NCBI GenBank assembly: GCA_002440825.1
Contig: DJVH01000095.1
Span: forward strand, 1-64,000
Direction: 5' to 3'
DNA from: Bacteriovoracaceae bacterium UBA6261
Lineage (GTDB): Bacteria; Bdellovibrionota; Bacteriovoracia; Bacteriovoracales; Bacteriovoracaceae
Length of the DNA stretch: 64,000 nucleotides
The notes beneath the pieces are model-generated. The model worked only from the letters and a program-made list of their open reading frames with translations. It made no database searches and was not told where the DNA came from. Numbering within the stretch: the stretch's first letter is position 1; each line of letters opens with the position of its first letter. The position numbers were made by a program, and so were the translations under genes. Positions 8,801 to 16,374 of this stretch are shown one piece after another.

Positions 8801-10103
8801 AAAAGCTTCTTGAGTACTTTCCATTTTCCGATTCTTCTATAGCTCTTCCAAGTGAATCATAAGTAAATTTTGTAATTCTTTTTAATGGATCTATTTGAGT
8901 CTGCAACAATCCATTAATCGCTTCATTTGAAGAAATAACATATGAATACAAATAAACAGTATTTTGGAAATCTACACTTTTGATTAGATTTCCAGATACA
9001 TCATAAAAATAGCTGTACCTTAAATTATCTCTCTGCCGCAAAACTGATGAAACAAACCCTTGGTCATTATAAGTAAAAATGATTTTACCTGTTTTTACAT
9101 TATTAACTTCAATTAGACGTCCATTTTGACTGTAGTTATAATCAACTCGCTCTCCATGGCGTTCCACTTTCGATATTAATGCACCTGCAGGAGCTTCCTC
9201 TCCATTCTTTGAAAAAGAATAGATTGTTCCTGAGTTATCCTTAATCTCAAAATGATCAGAAAATTCGATTAACTTGCCTGTGAATCCAGCCGGTGTTTTA
9301 AAAGTTCCATCAGCTTGCTTGATAAAAATCCAAGGCAACCCATTTTCATCGCCCCATACAATATTCGACATTCCGTTAACAGTTAAGCCGTACAGCCTAG
9401 ATTCTAAGTTTGAGTGCCAGTTTGGCCCGAACATGACTCCATCAAATGGCGACTTTGCAAGATATGTTCTTTTTAATTCAACATCCAATAGGTCCGAACG
9501 TGTTTTTAATGTAAAATCTATTTTAGGGTGCCACATCAAGCCTGTCGAAATATTGATAGGATCACCTTTGCAGGGTTGTGAATCTGAACATGAGTTCAAC
9601 CCATTTCCTTCACTCGTTAGTGGTAATCCATCTTTGGTGAAAAGGTTTAAGCCGCTTTGGGAAACACGTATATTAGATTTAATAGATTTTAACTGTCCTG
9701 AAGTCTCTGGTGAATTATCACACTGTGTACCCGTTTTTCTTGTAACCACAGAACAGATCATAGGCAGGCCTTCAGGCCCACCATCTTTATTCATTATTGC
9801 ATGTAAGATATAAACGTGCTGATCTAAAACATCTTCTTCTGTCCAATTGACCCTGCGACCAGTACACATAATAGGTGGTAAAGGAGGGTTTTGATATTCA
9901 CAAACATATTTTGAAAGTTCAACAAGACATTTATCTTCACCTAAGGTCTTTGCGAGATCCAATGTTGGAAAGGTCTCTATTTTGTTCGTTGAAGGATCTT
10001 TCACTGTATAGCAAACAGTCTCTGAAAACGATGAACAAGGAAAAACCATAAAGAATAAAATGCAAATGACTAATCCATTGACCTTCATCTTGAGAAACTC
10101 CAT
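5841..10103 (-). CDS. Secreted Rhs/YD-repeat protein with a C-terminal cysteine-type toxin-like domain
   Basis: This 1,420-residue protein has a signal peptide (about 1-28), a DUF6531-type N-terminal module (DPINISTGLMWH...RTYLAKSPF, about 175-260), long YD repeats forming a cage, and the Rhs core hallmark (YDPRTGRF...EDPIGF, then NNNPITKIDPSGL ending near 1307). The last ~113 residues are not YD-like and carry C1357 (GCGEQA), H1393 (FHQVL) and D1411 (MDPW), an order seen in papain-fold proteases and deamidases. In known Rhs proteins the part after the core is a variable toxin. The signal peptide rather than a PAAR or VgrG-binding N-terminus suggests Sec export, not classical T6SS loading. 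Promoter at 10133-10161; membrane protein gene follows immediately. Confidence 0.85.
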   Translation of the reverse strand: MEFLKMKVNGLVICILFFMVFPCSSFSETVCYTVKDPSTNKIETFPTLDLAKTLGEDKCLVELSKYVCEYQNPPLPPIMCTGRRVNWTEEDVLDQHVYILHAIMNKDGGPEGLPMICSVVTRKTGTQCDNSPETSGQLKSIKSNIRVSQSGLNLFTKDGLPLTSEGNGLNSCSDSQPCKGDPINISTGLMWHPKIDFTLKTRSDLLDVELKRTYLAKSPFDGVMFGPNWHSNLESRLYGLTVNGMSNIVWGDENGLPWIFIKQADGTFKTPAGFTGKLIEFSDHFEIKDNSGTIYSFSKNGEEAPAGALISKVERHGERVDYNYSQNGRLIEVNNVKTGKIIFTYNDQGFVSSVLRQRDNLRYSYFYDVSGNLIKSVDFQNTVYLYSYVISSNEAINGLLQTQIDPLKRITKFTYDSLGRAIEESENGKYSRSFSYESTIDSSLTTVREISGAATKYYFDDYYRLKQIVHADGGKEFLEWNDQNRVTNRKDQNNFVTNFEYDLNRNISQIKRPEDSVGISATYDSKFNLPIEISYPSRSVFFSVDAVNGNISQVSSQDLRNSFEYDDFGNVIKFDNGVGSFTEPTNDFGLKLTKFDSHNPEKLFYDNRYRISSRSFLSGRVLNYSYDDYDRVILIADNMGPSVKYSYDILGRLLQKEIFSASKKEVTIYQWDSRDRLVQVTDNLGRKTQYQYNAATSSSFVIDKPSAIIAPDGKTTVFKYDIMQRLVQKIEADSSVTKFEYNLRGDLIKLTDAEGNYTRFEYDGNRRVVRRDAPTVITDNKGVSKAAREIALYTYDDADHLVREVHQLNSSAARQTVTNYSYDELGRLISKTSQKIKSSDEVEDSKTSTFSYEPILEADLLKTADNEIEKLSFEHESLPPYKLTRSKALAVSSGNPLGLIESDLTYSYDSTGELALIKEINGSTLISYTHNPAGQLIRATSGNYFGANSPVFESLMAYDDFGRKVSMTNSDGLKQALAYDQLSRLNSINWTKGNAIEMSQDLTYDHAGNIVSSKRENFETIYKYDQTNQLISENSQLSSREFAYDRVGNRVKDSIWGNGTFIANALVGDKKSPYAYNVYGYGVDGLGNLTTIVNEKDKTQKDFSYNLNGKLNTFQYSIGTNGDSLLTLYYYDALDRRVAKNIQMASGQASKNFTQAFAYLGDEEKILFSKNGNQALTLFVDGQGIDEHLGEVTATISKSNITDHLGSVLNTTSSTNKKAFGAFGEKLSESEAQDAFNLNESSSAVVYGFAGREFEFESGLYYNRARNYDPRTGRFISEDPIGFAGEDTNLYRYVNNNPITKIDPSGLSEVDVNRIRYQFWRSVDRMNRSRLRRPGTGYLNGVINNFQSSFGVGWLGCGEQAQESLDDIVNDVFRNGQFDDKWTFEIINVTPFHQVLRATSSNSQDPLLFMDPWSANFDRK

Positions 10104-10132
10104 ACTTAAACTTATAAAATACTGTTTATTTA

Positions 10133-10161
10133 ATTAAAGGAAGGTCTGAAATTGATGTCAA
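10133..10161 (-). promoter_or_regulatory. Sigma70-type promoter of the Rhs gene
   Basis: On the minus strand TTGACA (10156-10161) and TTTAAT (10133-10138) are separated by 17 bp. About 100 bp covering this promoter, the leader and the first signal-peptide codons resemble the 5' end of the broken repeat-protein gene. The -35 element overlaps the start codon of the divergent gene. Confidence 0.65.
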
Positions 10162-11825
10162 GGTTGATCAAGGAACTTGATACTAAATTAACCCAAATAA
10201 ACTCCACCATGTCGTTTGAAAAAAACCTGAACAGCATGAAGCTGCTTCCTATACAGCAAAAGATTTTTCTAGTTCTATCTTTGTTAATTTTTTTAGCAAA
10301 TGCTTCCACTCAAGAGAATAATACCTACCCCGCCTTTTTTATCGTACTGCTCACCAGCTTTGCTCTTCCAGTGTTTTCCAAAAAATTTCGGCAGATGTTC
10401 GCGAAGAATTTTGATTTAAAGATTTTTTTTGTACTCACAGTTGGAATTGTTTTAAGGCTTAATTATTCACTCTTCGGTTTTTTACACTTAAATTATCACG
10501 GAACATATTACCTTCACAGCATTTCAAGAATGCTGGGCTTTGAAGAAATTCCCTATGGTTTCACATACAATATTTTCTGGTATCCGCTAAAATATTTTAT
10601 TGGCCTCTCAAGTGAAAAGTTATTTTATTCCAATTTATTGCTCAATATAATCACAGCGTATTTACTCTCGGTTTTAACTTTTCAATGGTTCAAAGAAAAA
10701 AGGATAGTATTAGCGATAACAATGCTTTTCATCTTGTCTCCACTTCAGGTTGCTATTGCAGCAACTGAATCGCATTTTATTCTTTGTAGTTTCTTTCTTA
10801 TCTATTTATTGCTTTTAAATGAAAACAAAAACGAACCAATCATTGCTTCAACCTTGCCTTTCGCTCTTGCCTTCATGACTTTCATTAGACCAGGTTTTTT
10901 CTTTATCTTCCCAGCATATTTGTTTTACACATACAGACAAAAAAATCTTAAAAAAGAGACCTTCATTTATCTGAGCCTTGCCTACTTCTTAATGATCATT
11001 GTTCCGCTTTCATCGGCTTTATTAACTCTTAAAGATGTTTTTTTATCAAACAATTCTTTACTGCAAAGTAAACCATTCGAAACTCATTTGGCCTTAAACT
11101 TGTTCAATCCCAAATATTACTTTCCTGCGTTCCCTATTCTTGTGACTTTTGGAATATTTTTTTCGTTTAGAAAATTCTCGAGAGAGAAACTTTTTTCTCT
11201 ATTGCCAATTATTGCCTTAGTCTTCATTGAAGCGATAATTAAACACAGCTACTGGCATATCTCTATTTATTATCAAACCATGATTGAAATAATGTATTTC
11301 ATCTTCATTGGCGTCTTTCTATTAAATGTGGAAAAACTTGGCCCTAAAATTAAACTGTTGTCGTATCTCTTACTTTTGGTTTTGGTGATTTATCAATTCG
11401 CTTCCAGAATTAATATTTACAATCAAAAATTTGATGAACAAGTTGAAAGTCAGTGGACGGAATCTGTCCTGCCCGAAATTTATCGCTCAAAAGACGTTAT
11501 TTTTACTTCATACAACCTAAATGGTGATTCAGAAATATTTAATCCCTATTTGTTTTACAATGAATCTCTGGAAGTCCAAAGCTTAGTCGTTTTAATCGAC
11601 CAGGTCCTTGATCCTGCTTTTTTGAAAAATGCCGATATGAATTTTCCAGGACGAAAGATATTTTATAGAAGTTTATCTGTACCAGATGATCTTTTTGCAA
11701 AAATAGAAAGCGAAAGAGGACTTCAGGCATTAAAAACTTATTCTTTTGTATTCCATCAACGATTTCATTCACATATTGCAGAAGGATCTTCGGTCAATGT
11801 TGGTTTTTACCTTATGACCAAATGA
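10155..11825 (+). CDS. Polytopic membrane protein, GT-C-like glycosyltransferase candidate
   Basis: About 556 residues with an N-terminal cytoplasmic stretch and roughly ten to twelve hydrophobic helices, followed by a soluble C-terminal region from about residue 420. The layout, with a long first loop (around YHGTYYLHSISRM) and a periplasmic-type tail, resembles GT-C/ArnT/PMT-type glycosyltransferases using lipid-linked sugars. No decisive acidic motif can be pointed to. ATG 10155 has AGGAAGG at 10138-10144; later in-frame ATGs (10209, 10236) lack ribosome sites but are possible. It is divergent from the Rhs gene. No function beyond membrane glycosyl transfer is proposed. Confidence 0.6.
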   Translation: MSRLIKELDTKLTQINSTMSFEKNLNSMKLLPIQQKIFLVLSLLIFLANASTQENNTYPAFFIVLLTSFALPVFSKKFRQMFAKNFDLKIFFVLTVGIVLRLNYSLFGFLHLNYHGTYYLHSISRMLGFEEIPYGFTYNIFWYPLKYFIGLSSEKLFYSNLLLNIITAYLLSVLTFQWFKEKRIVLAITMLFILSPLQVAIAATESHFILCSFFLIYLLLLNENKNEPIIASTLPFALAFMTFIRPGFFFIFPAYLFYTYRQKNLKKETFIYLSLAYFLMIIVPLSSALLTLKDVFLSNNSLLQSKPFETHLALNLFNPKYYFPAFPILVTFGIFFSFRKFSREKLFSLLPIIALVFIEAIIKHSYWHISIYYQTMIEIMYFIFIGVFLLNVEKLGPKIKLLSYLLLLVLVIYQFASRINIYNQKFDEQVESQWTESVLPEIYRSKDVIFTSYNLNGDSEIFNPYLFYNESLEVQSLVVLIDQVLDPAFLKNADMNFPGRKIFYRSLSVPDDLFAKIESERGLQALKTYSFVFHQRFHSHIAEGSSVNVGFYLMTK

Positions 11826-11842
11826 TGACTATCTTGCTTTAA

Positions 11843-11878
11843 TTTTTGGGAACAATTTGGGAACATAACTCCCAAAAA
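11843..11878. repeat. Tandem TTTGGGAACA repeat inside a 9-bp inverted repeat
   Basis: TTTGGGAACA occurs at 11845-11854 and again at 11856-11865, with an 11-bp period. TTTTTGGGA (11843-11851) pairs with TCCCAAAAA (11870-11878). It lies about 17 bp after the stop of the membrane-protein gene. It could act as a terminator-like hairpin or be a protein-binding or recombination site; no function is shown. Confidence 0.5.
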
Positions 11879-12274
11879 TATTCCCTATGACCACCAATAA
11901 CCATCTAGAGTAAAAAGGAATATTTCCAGATTCCCAGAAGACTTTATGATTACTCCTAATTCTGACGAGTTAAGAGATTTGCGGCGCCAAATTGGTACCG
12001 CAAATTTTGACGAAAAAAGAAGATATCTTCCGTATCGGAAGAATTGCCGAAGCTTCCAAAAATCTGGAATGGCAAAAAAAAAGTTTAATGAAGAGAAGAT
12101 TTTATTTAGCTTCACTCTCTTGATACGCCTAAGTTAATTGAAGGATAGTGACTTTCAAAGCTACGCAATATGACATCGGTCATATTTATATTTTCGCCTT
12201 TAAAATAACATGTAATGATCACGAGTAAAATTATGCTGATTCATAATATGAATACAGCAAGGACAAAGGTCATT
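11879..12274. other. Intergenic region with a doubtful small reading frame
   Basis: A 63-codon plus-strand frame (11946-12137) begins with NSDELRDLRRQIGT, but it has no clear ribosome site, and a different frame from ~12020 onward reads equally protein-like (EDIFRIGRIAEASKNLEW). The two pieces would join by a single-base shift, as in a decayed gene. I cannot assign it. From 12140 to 12274 I see only AT-rich leader sequence of the next gene. Confidence 0.3.
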
Positions 12275-12880
12275 ATGAAATTCCCAACCTATTACGACAA
12301 AATAGCTAAAATAAAATTATTCGACCCTCTCGCTGACATACTTGGGTCAAGCGAAGATGGTACTTTTGAGTTTAGTTTTGCAGATGCAGTTCGCTTTGCA
12401 GGACATGGATGCCCAACTGTCGGTGGGGCCTATCTCATGACTTATTTCGGACTAAAAGCACTTTATCAAGAAGAAGTACCAACCAGAGGGATGATTGAAG
12501 TTCAAATGAACCAAGCAAAAGACCAAGGCACGACTGGTGTTATAGCCTCTGTTGTTGGATCAATTGTTGGAGCATCAGACGAAGGCGGATTCAAAGGGCT
12601 TGGTGGACAGTTTTATAGAAACAACCTCATTAAATTTTCACAGAATTTTCTAGGAAGCTTGAAACTTGTAAGGATTGATACAAGAGAGCATATCATTATG
12701 GAATACAATCCTCATCTCATTTCAGGGGATCCAATGACCGGAATTCTACTTGAGAAAATTCTTCAAAATGTTGCAACGGCTGAAGATAAACAAATGTTCT
12801 CTGCCATCTGGAATAGAAGACTGGAAGCTATAATGGTTAATGAGTTCTTTAACCCTAAATTAATCACGGCAAAGAAATAG
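12275..12880 (+). CDS. FmdE-like protein with a GHGCP motif
   Basis: Start ATG 12275 is preferred over upstream in-frame codons because an AAAGG precedes it and the conserved part begins here. The 201-residue soluble product has an early motif FAGHGCPTVGGAY, resembling the HGHxCP signature of FmdE-domain proteins, then a Gly-rich central region (GASDEGGFKGLGG). FmdE-like proteins often bind metal through the His/Cys pair, but biochemical roles outside methanogens are poorly known. Methanofuran chemistry is not implied. It stands alone between a repeat-rich region and a small secreted protein gene only 10 bp downstream, which may be co-transcribed. The family call is moderate. Confidence 0.5.
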   Translation: MKFPTYYDKIAKIKLFDPLADILGSSEDGTFEFSFADAVRFAGHGCPTVGGAYLMTYFGLKALYQEEVPTRGMIEVQMNQAKDQGTTGVIASVVGSIVGASDEGGFKGLGGQFYRNNLIKFSQNFLGSLKLVRIDTREHIIMEYNPHLISGDPMTGILLEKILQNVATAEDKQMFSAIWNRRLEAIMVNEFFNPKLITAKK

Positions 12881-12890
12881 TAATTATCAC

Positions 12891-13250
12891 TTGTTGCTTA
12901 TTCTTGCCCTGGCCGCCTTCTTTATGATGGCCGGTCTTTCTTATGCTCAAGCAACAAGAGTCATCAATGTGTTCTACGATGGCAAAAGACAAGAATTCGC
13001 TGTTAATACTGAAAAAGAAAACAGAAATTCAGGATTTATCAGAACGAAGAAAATTGTTCTCATCACTGAGAGAGTTTCCATATGCAATAAAGGATGCCTG
13101 GCTGAAATTAAGGGTGTCACTTATTCGAGCTTTGCCGTTATCGTTGCCGGAAATAAAATCGCCACAGTTGAAACAAATGATCCTGATAATCTTTTAACTA
13201 ATCAGGCATTCAGTGTCGTTTCAAATTCGGGAAAAGAGCAACTCAGATAG
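12891..13250 (+). CDS. Small secreted protein, unknown function
   Basis: Begins with TTG 12891 and an evident signal peptide (LLILALAAFFMMAGLSYAQA, cleavage near residue 20). The ~99-residue mature part is mostly beta-like, with a cysteine pair (ICNKGC). No family recognised. It follows the FmdE-like gene by 10 bp, so the two probably share a transcript that ends at the hairpin at 13272-13298. The TTG start leaves some doubt about the exact N-terminus, but the signal peptide supports it. Confidence 0.65.
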   Translation: MLLILALAAFFMMAGLSYAQATRVINVFYDGKRQEFAVNTEKENRNSGFIRTKKIVLITERVSICNKGCLAEIKGVTYSSFAVIVAGNKIATVETNDPDNLLTNQAFSVVSNSGKEQLR

Positions 13251-13271
13251 ACCTTTTTTTAAAACCAAAAA

Positions 13272-13298
13272 AAAAGGCCGCATAAAAAGCGGCCTTTT
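13272..13298. terminator. Bidirectional intrinsic terminator
   Basis: AAAAGGCCGC (13272-13281) pairs with GCGGCCTTTT (13289-13298) around a 7-base loop. A-rich sequence on one side and T-rich on the other allow it to work for both the plus-strand secreted protein gene and the minus-strand gene ending at 13323. Confidence 0.85.
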
Positions 13299-13322
13299 CT
13301 GTATCAAGAATTTTAACTTCAA

Positions 13323-13628
13323 TTAGAAAGCACAGTTCGCAAAACCTCTGACGAAAACAAGAGGATCAATCCATGGATTGTTTGCATTCACGTATACATA
13401 TCCATATTGTCCCGGATAAATATAAGCATTTTCCCAGGCTCTTCCCCAAACACCTGAAGCCACTTGTCCTTCTGCTTGAAGAGAACAGACAATCGGAGTT
13501 GGCCATTGATTGAAGACAGCGCATGTCCCTACAGAAGCATTAAACTGGCATTGAGCCTGTAGATAGAAAGCATTTGCCACGCTTGAAAGCGACACCATTA
13601 AAGAAAGAGCGATAAGCCATTTTTTCAT
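13323..13628 (-). CDS. Small cysteine-containing secreted protein
   Basis: This 101-residue product has a clear signal peptide (cleavage near ANA, residue 20). The mature ~80 residues contain four cysteines (QCQF, GTCAV, IVCSL and ANCAF) and many aromatic residues, consistent with a compact disulfide-bonded beta domain. GGGAGATTT precedes the ATG. Monocistronic, with the shared terminator behind it. No family recognised; likely periplasmic or surface. Confidence 0.75.
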   Translation of the reverse strand: MKKWLIALSLMVSLSSVANAFYLQAQCQFNASVGTCAVFNQWPTPIVCSLQAEGQVASGVWGRAWENAYIYPGQYGYVYVNANNPWIDPLVFVRGFANCAF

Positions 13629-13944
13629 AAATCTCCCGCCTGAAAACTCTAGTTTAAAAGGGTGTATACAAAAAAAGATGAGAAATGGAAAACCCCTCCT
13701 GTAAAATCTGACCTAAAACTTGCAAGTAGAGGAAATTTGAAAAAAGCCTACGCATCTTCAAGCACTAAGACCGCCGCTGGCCAGAATCACGGCCGGAATC
13801 AGAAGTTTTTTAGCCACAAAATTTTTGGGGTTTTTTCTTTTATTTAGATGCCTATCCTCCCGGTCATACAAGATCTTTTCACTTTCAAGCAGTAAAAAAC
13901 TCCTGACTCAGAGAGGCTTAAAAATCTCACGTTATAATCCTTCC
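13629..13944. other. Intergenic region without a confident gene
   Basis: Contains the leader of the minus-strand secreted protein gene and the promoter region of the transglycosylase gene. A plus-strand 61-codon frame from GTG 13662 has no ribosome site and an unconvincing composition. On the minus strand, GTG 13817 opens a 19-codon frame (AKKLLIPAVILASGGLSA, stop at 13758) that looks like an orphan signal peptide, perhaps a remnant. Confidence 0.4.
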
Positions 13945-14619
13945 ATGGAAAATTTCAGGTTAAAAAACCCGCTCAAGATTGTGTTTATTCTCATAACGAT
14001 GCTCTTCATTCAGAGCTGTTCGTCCTTGAGTCCTAAAAAGAAAGTCGCTCATAAGAAGAGTCGAAAGTCTTCCTCACGTTATGCTAATTTTGATCGCAAG
14101 AATTTTCCCAACGATTCCATCGTCATTTCAAACATGATTTCCATTGTTCAGCCTGAACTGGAAAGTGAAGAAAGAGAAGCCATCGCGGCCAGCATGAGCA
14201 AGGCCCTCACTAAATATAAAGTTGAACCTCAGATCATGGTCGCCATTATCGATACTGAAAGCAATTTTAGAAATGATCTTGTCTCTTCCACTGGAGATCT
14301 TTCAATGGCCCAGATCAACTGCGACGTCTGGAATAAAGAATTTCTTCGCTTGGGACGTGAACCGATTCACACAGAAAAATTAAAAAGAGACCAGGTCTAT
14401 GCCATGACCAAAATGGCAGAGATTTTGAAAATTCTAAAAAAGCGTTTTGAATTCAAAGATAGAAAATGGTACGCGCGCTATCACTCCGGAACGAGACAAT
14501 ATAAAACTGAATATCTTCACAAGCTGGAAATTCGCTTGAGAATGCTCGCGTCCTCTCCACTCCTCAATAATCCTGGTGTCGGACAGCAAGTCGACAATCG
14601 CGTTGCTCAGACCAATTAA
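13945..14619 (+). CDS. Lipoprotein lytic transglycosylase (SLT-type)
   Basis: Start ATG 13945 gives a lipoprotein signal peptide ending FIQSC (lipid-modified C25); earlier in-frame starts would bury it. The SLT-like domain follows a basic linker. It has the likely catalytic E105 in IIDTESNF, the STGDLSMAQIN motif and YARYHSGT, in the order found in Slt70/MltC-type lytic transglycosylases, which cleave peptidoglycan glycan strands. The enzyme would be anchored to the envelope and act in the periplasm. It converges with a lipoprotein gene immediately adjacent on the other strand (stop to stop with no gap). Confidence 0.8.
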   Translation: MENFRLKNPLKIVFILITMLFIQSCSSLSPKKKVAHKKSRKSSSRYANFDRKNFPNDSIVISNMISIVQPELESEEREAIAASMSKALTKYKVEPQIMVAIIDTESNFRNDLVSSTGDLSMAQINCDVWNKEFLRLGREPIHTEKLKRDQVYAMTKMAEILKILKKRFEFKDRKWYARYHSGTRQYKTEYLHKLEIRLRMLASSPLLNNPGVGQQVDNRVAQTN

Positions 14620-15003
14620 TTATTTCCAGGAAAGAACCTGATAGCCTTTATTCATGAGGCATTGATTGACGTAAGCTTTGCGGACGTCGCTGGGACTTGT
14701 TCCGCGCTCACCACCCCCCATGCCGACTCCAATTCCCACGCCGGTATTTCCCATTCCGAATCCCACTGATGTCCCCACCATCGTTCCATAACCAGGGCTT
14801 CCCTTGGCCGCCTCCTTGCCTTCTGGAGTTTTAAAATAATCGTCGGCTTCCTTCAGGCAGAGATCAATATCCTGCTTGGCCTGTTCCTGCCCGCGCTGTT
14901 TTAAAATCTCGTTGGGATAAAGCTGAGGCCTGCTATTAGACGCACAAGAGGCCAGGAAAATTATGGGAAATGTAAGAAGGAGTGTTGTGATTTTCGTTTT
15001 CAT
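14620..15003 (-). CDS. Small glycine-rich lipoprotein
   Basis: Start ATG 15003 is chosen because it gives a lipoprotein signal peptide ending LASC; the frame extends upstream without a plausible signal. The mature protein has a helical charged part with a cysteine (DLCLKEAD) and then a glycine-zipper-like stretch (GTMVGTSVGFGMG...GVGMGGGERG). It closes with a second cysteine (NQCLMNKGY). Glycine zippers in outer-membrane lipoproteins usually insert or oligomerise in membranes. Function is unknown. Two cysteines could form a disulfide. Confidence 0.75.
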   Translation of the reverse strand: MKTKITTLLLTFPIIFLASCASNSRPQLYPNEILKQRGQEQAKQDIDLCLKEADDYFKTPEGKEAAKGSPGYGTMVGTSVGFGMGNTGVGIGVGMGGGERGTSPSDVRKAYVNQCLMNKGYQVLSWK

Positions 15004-15179
15004 AAACCAAGTATCTCTGCCCGGTTTCTCCCGGTCAAAATGCAACGGCCCAAGGCCTTCCGGACTGTTTTAAAAGGACATGCAGACGGCATCTGTTTTG
15101 CTTTAGCTAGCCACACCCACTCGGGAGGTTCTCTCCCACTCACAACAACTCATAGGTATTTGATATGGAGGAAAAAACT

Positions 15180-15374
15180 ATGCTTACAGAAAATCAGGGA
15201 AAGAAGACAAAAGCAGATGCAGACAAAGAAAAGAAAACCCTCTCCGACCTCCGGGCAGAAGTCATTAAGAAACACCCTGAATTTCACATGCATGTCTATG
15301 ATTCTTTCGTTTATATAGATGAAATAAAAAAGAGCGATGAAGTGTTTCTTTTTCAGACAAAGCTCGAACTCTGA
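15180..15374 (+). CDS. Small cytoplasmic protein of unknown function
   Basis: About 64 residues from ATG 15180, preceded by GGAGG at 15167-15171; an in-frame ATG at 15165 lies upstream of that site and is less likely. The N-terminal third is Lys-rich and disordered-looking, the rest (DLRAEVIKKHPEF...VYIDEI) has mixed helix/strand character. No family recognised. The good ribosome site supports translation. Confidence 0.55.
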   Translation: MLTENQGKKTKADADKEKKTLSDLRAEVIKKHPEFHMHVYDSFVYIDEIKKSDEVFLFQTKLEL

Positions 15375-15456
15375 TTGTAATTTTTACAGTTGGCTTGAGG
15401 GGAGCGCTGAAGCTGTTACACTAGCTTTAATACTCCCCTAACCTATGTGAGAACTT

Positions 15457-15900
15457 ATGAAGAAGACTTTAGTTGTTATGCTTATGGCCCTTTTAACTCA
15501 GGCAGCATTCGCAGCGACAGTAAAAAAGCGCGATACAGATCACAGCTGTACTCTTTATAAAGTTGTCTCACCGGACGCCAACGGAAAATTAAAAATTTCT
15601 CAGGGTGAAATTATCATCAATCAGAAAGATGCTTACGGTCTTTCAATTACAGATATGGAAATTGATTTTACCAATCGCGAAGTTCTGGTTCAACCACAGA
15701 TTAACGTTGTGTTTGGAATGAACAGACCTTTAACAGAAAAGAAAGCGGTGATCTCGGCCGACAATTCTGAATTCACTTTTTTAATCAACCAACTCAACAG
15801 AAAAGTTTTCTTGTTCGAGCAGATTTGTATTTCAGATAAAAATGAAATTGAATACGCAAAGATGTTTGAGACAACGACTGATCAGCAAAAACAAAAATAA
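15457..15900 (+). CDS. Secreted protein of unknown function
   Basis: A 147-residue product with a standard signal peptide (cleavage after AAFA, residue 19). Mature part looks beta-rich and has two cysteines (HSCTLY and EQICISD) far apart that could pair. No motif that identifies a family. It converges with the Gre-like gene, whose stop codon lies on the next base. Confidence 0.7.
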   Translation: MKKTLVVMLMALLTQAAFAATVKKRDTDHSCTLYKVVSPDANGKLKISQGEIIINQKDAYGLSITDMEIDFTNREVLVQPQINVVFGMNRPLTEKKAVISADNSEFTFLINQLNRKVFLFEQICISDKNEIEYAKMFETTTDQQKQK

Positions 15901-16374
15901 TCAGTACACTTCAAGAATGGTGTAGTTTCGTGTTTCCTTTGGAGTTTCGACTTCGAAGCTCTCCCCTTTTGTAAGCCCCAGAGCTTCAGACCCAAGTGGA
16001 GAAAAAACGGAAATCACCAGGACTGGCTCGCCTTCAATCGTGAGCATTGTTCCGCCGGATGTCGACGTGAGAAAGTAATAGCGCTTTTGTCCGTTGTGTT
16101 CAATGAGCGCCAGAGATCCCATTTGAAGTTTGGGAGTATTCTGCAACTCTGTTTCTTCAAGCATCTGGATATCGAGTTTAATTTCTTCAACTCTTTTGGC
16201 CTGAGCACCGGCGAGATAGGATGCTTCAATCGCGCGCGTATCATATTTGCCTTCTGATTTTAAATCATCGGCAGTAGCGAGATCGCGAGTGGAGTTCGCA
16301 GCGGACTCCACTTCGCTTAATTCTTTTTTTAAATTTTCGATGAGCAATTCTAAGATAAGTTTCTTATTGAGCAT
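15901..16374 (-). CDS. GreA/GreB-family protein
   Basis: Start ATG 16374 begins a 157-residue protein with an N-terminal helical hairpin-like region (LLIENLKKELSEVESAA...) and a C-terminal Gre-type FKBP-like domain (about 85-157: MGSLALIEHNGQKRYYFL, then VFSPLGSEALGLTKGESFEV). Gre factors enter the RNA polymerase secondary channel and stimulate transcript cleavage. The coiled-coil tip is not a textbook GreA sequence, so this may be a GreA-like protein with a different effect on polymerase. The start overlaps the upstream HxlR-type regulator gene by 11 bases, implying coupling. Confidence 0.75.
   Translation of the reverse strand: MLNKKLILELLIENLKKELSEVESAANSTRDLATADDLKSEGKYDTRAIEASYLAGAQAKRVEEIKLDIQMLEETELQNTPKLQMGSLALIEHNGQKRYYFLTSTSGGTMLTIEGEPVLVISVFSPLGSEALGLTKGESFEVETPKETRNYTILEVY

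Noticed and set aside
11885..12115. Minus-strand 76-codon frame in the region after the GT-C-like gene
   Set aside because: Lacks a ribosome site, and its composition is that of the antisense of the doubtful small plus-strand frame.
13758..13817. Minus-strand GTG frame encoding a signal-peptide-like sequence (AKKLLIPAVILASGG)
   Set aside because: Only 19 codons, no ribosome site, and no continuing frame after the stop, so not called a gene; could be a remnant.
13662..13847. Plus-strand 61-codon frame from GTG
   Set aside because: No ribosome site, and composition does not look coding; it overlaps the likely promoter region of the transglycosylase gene.
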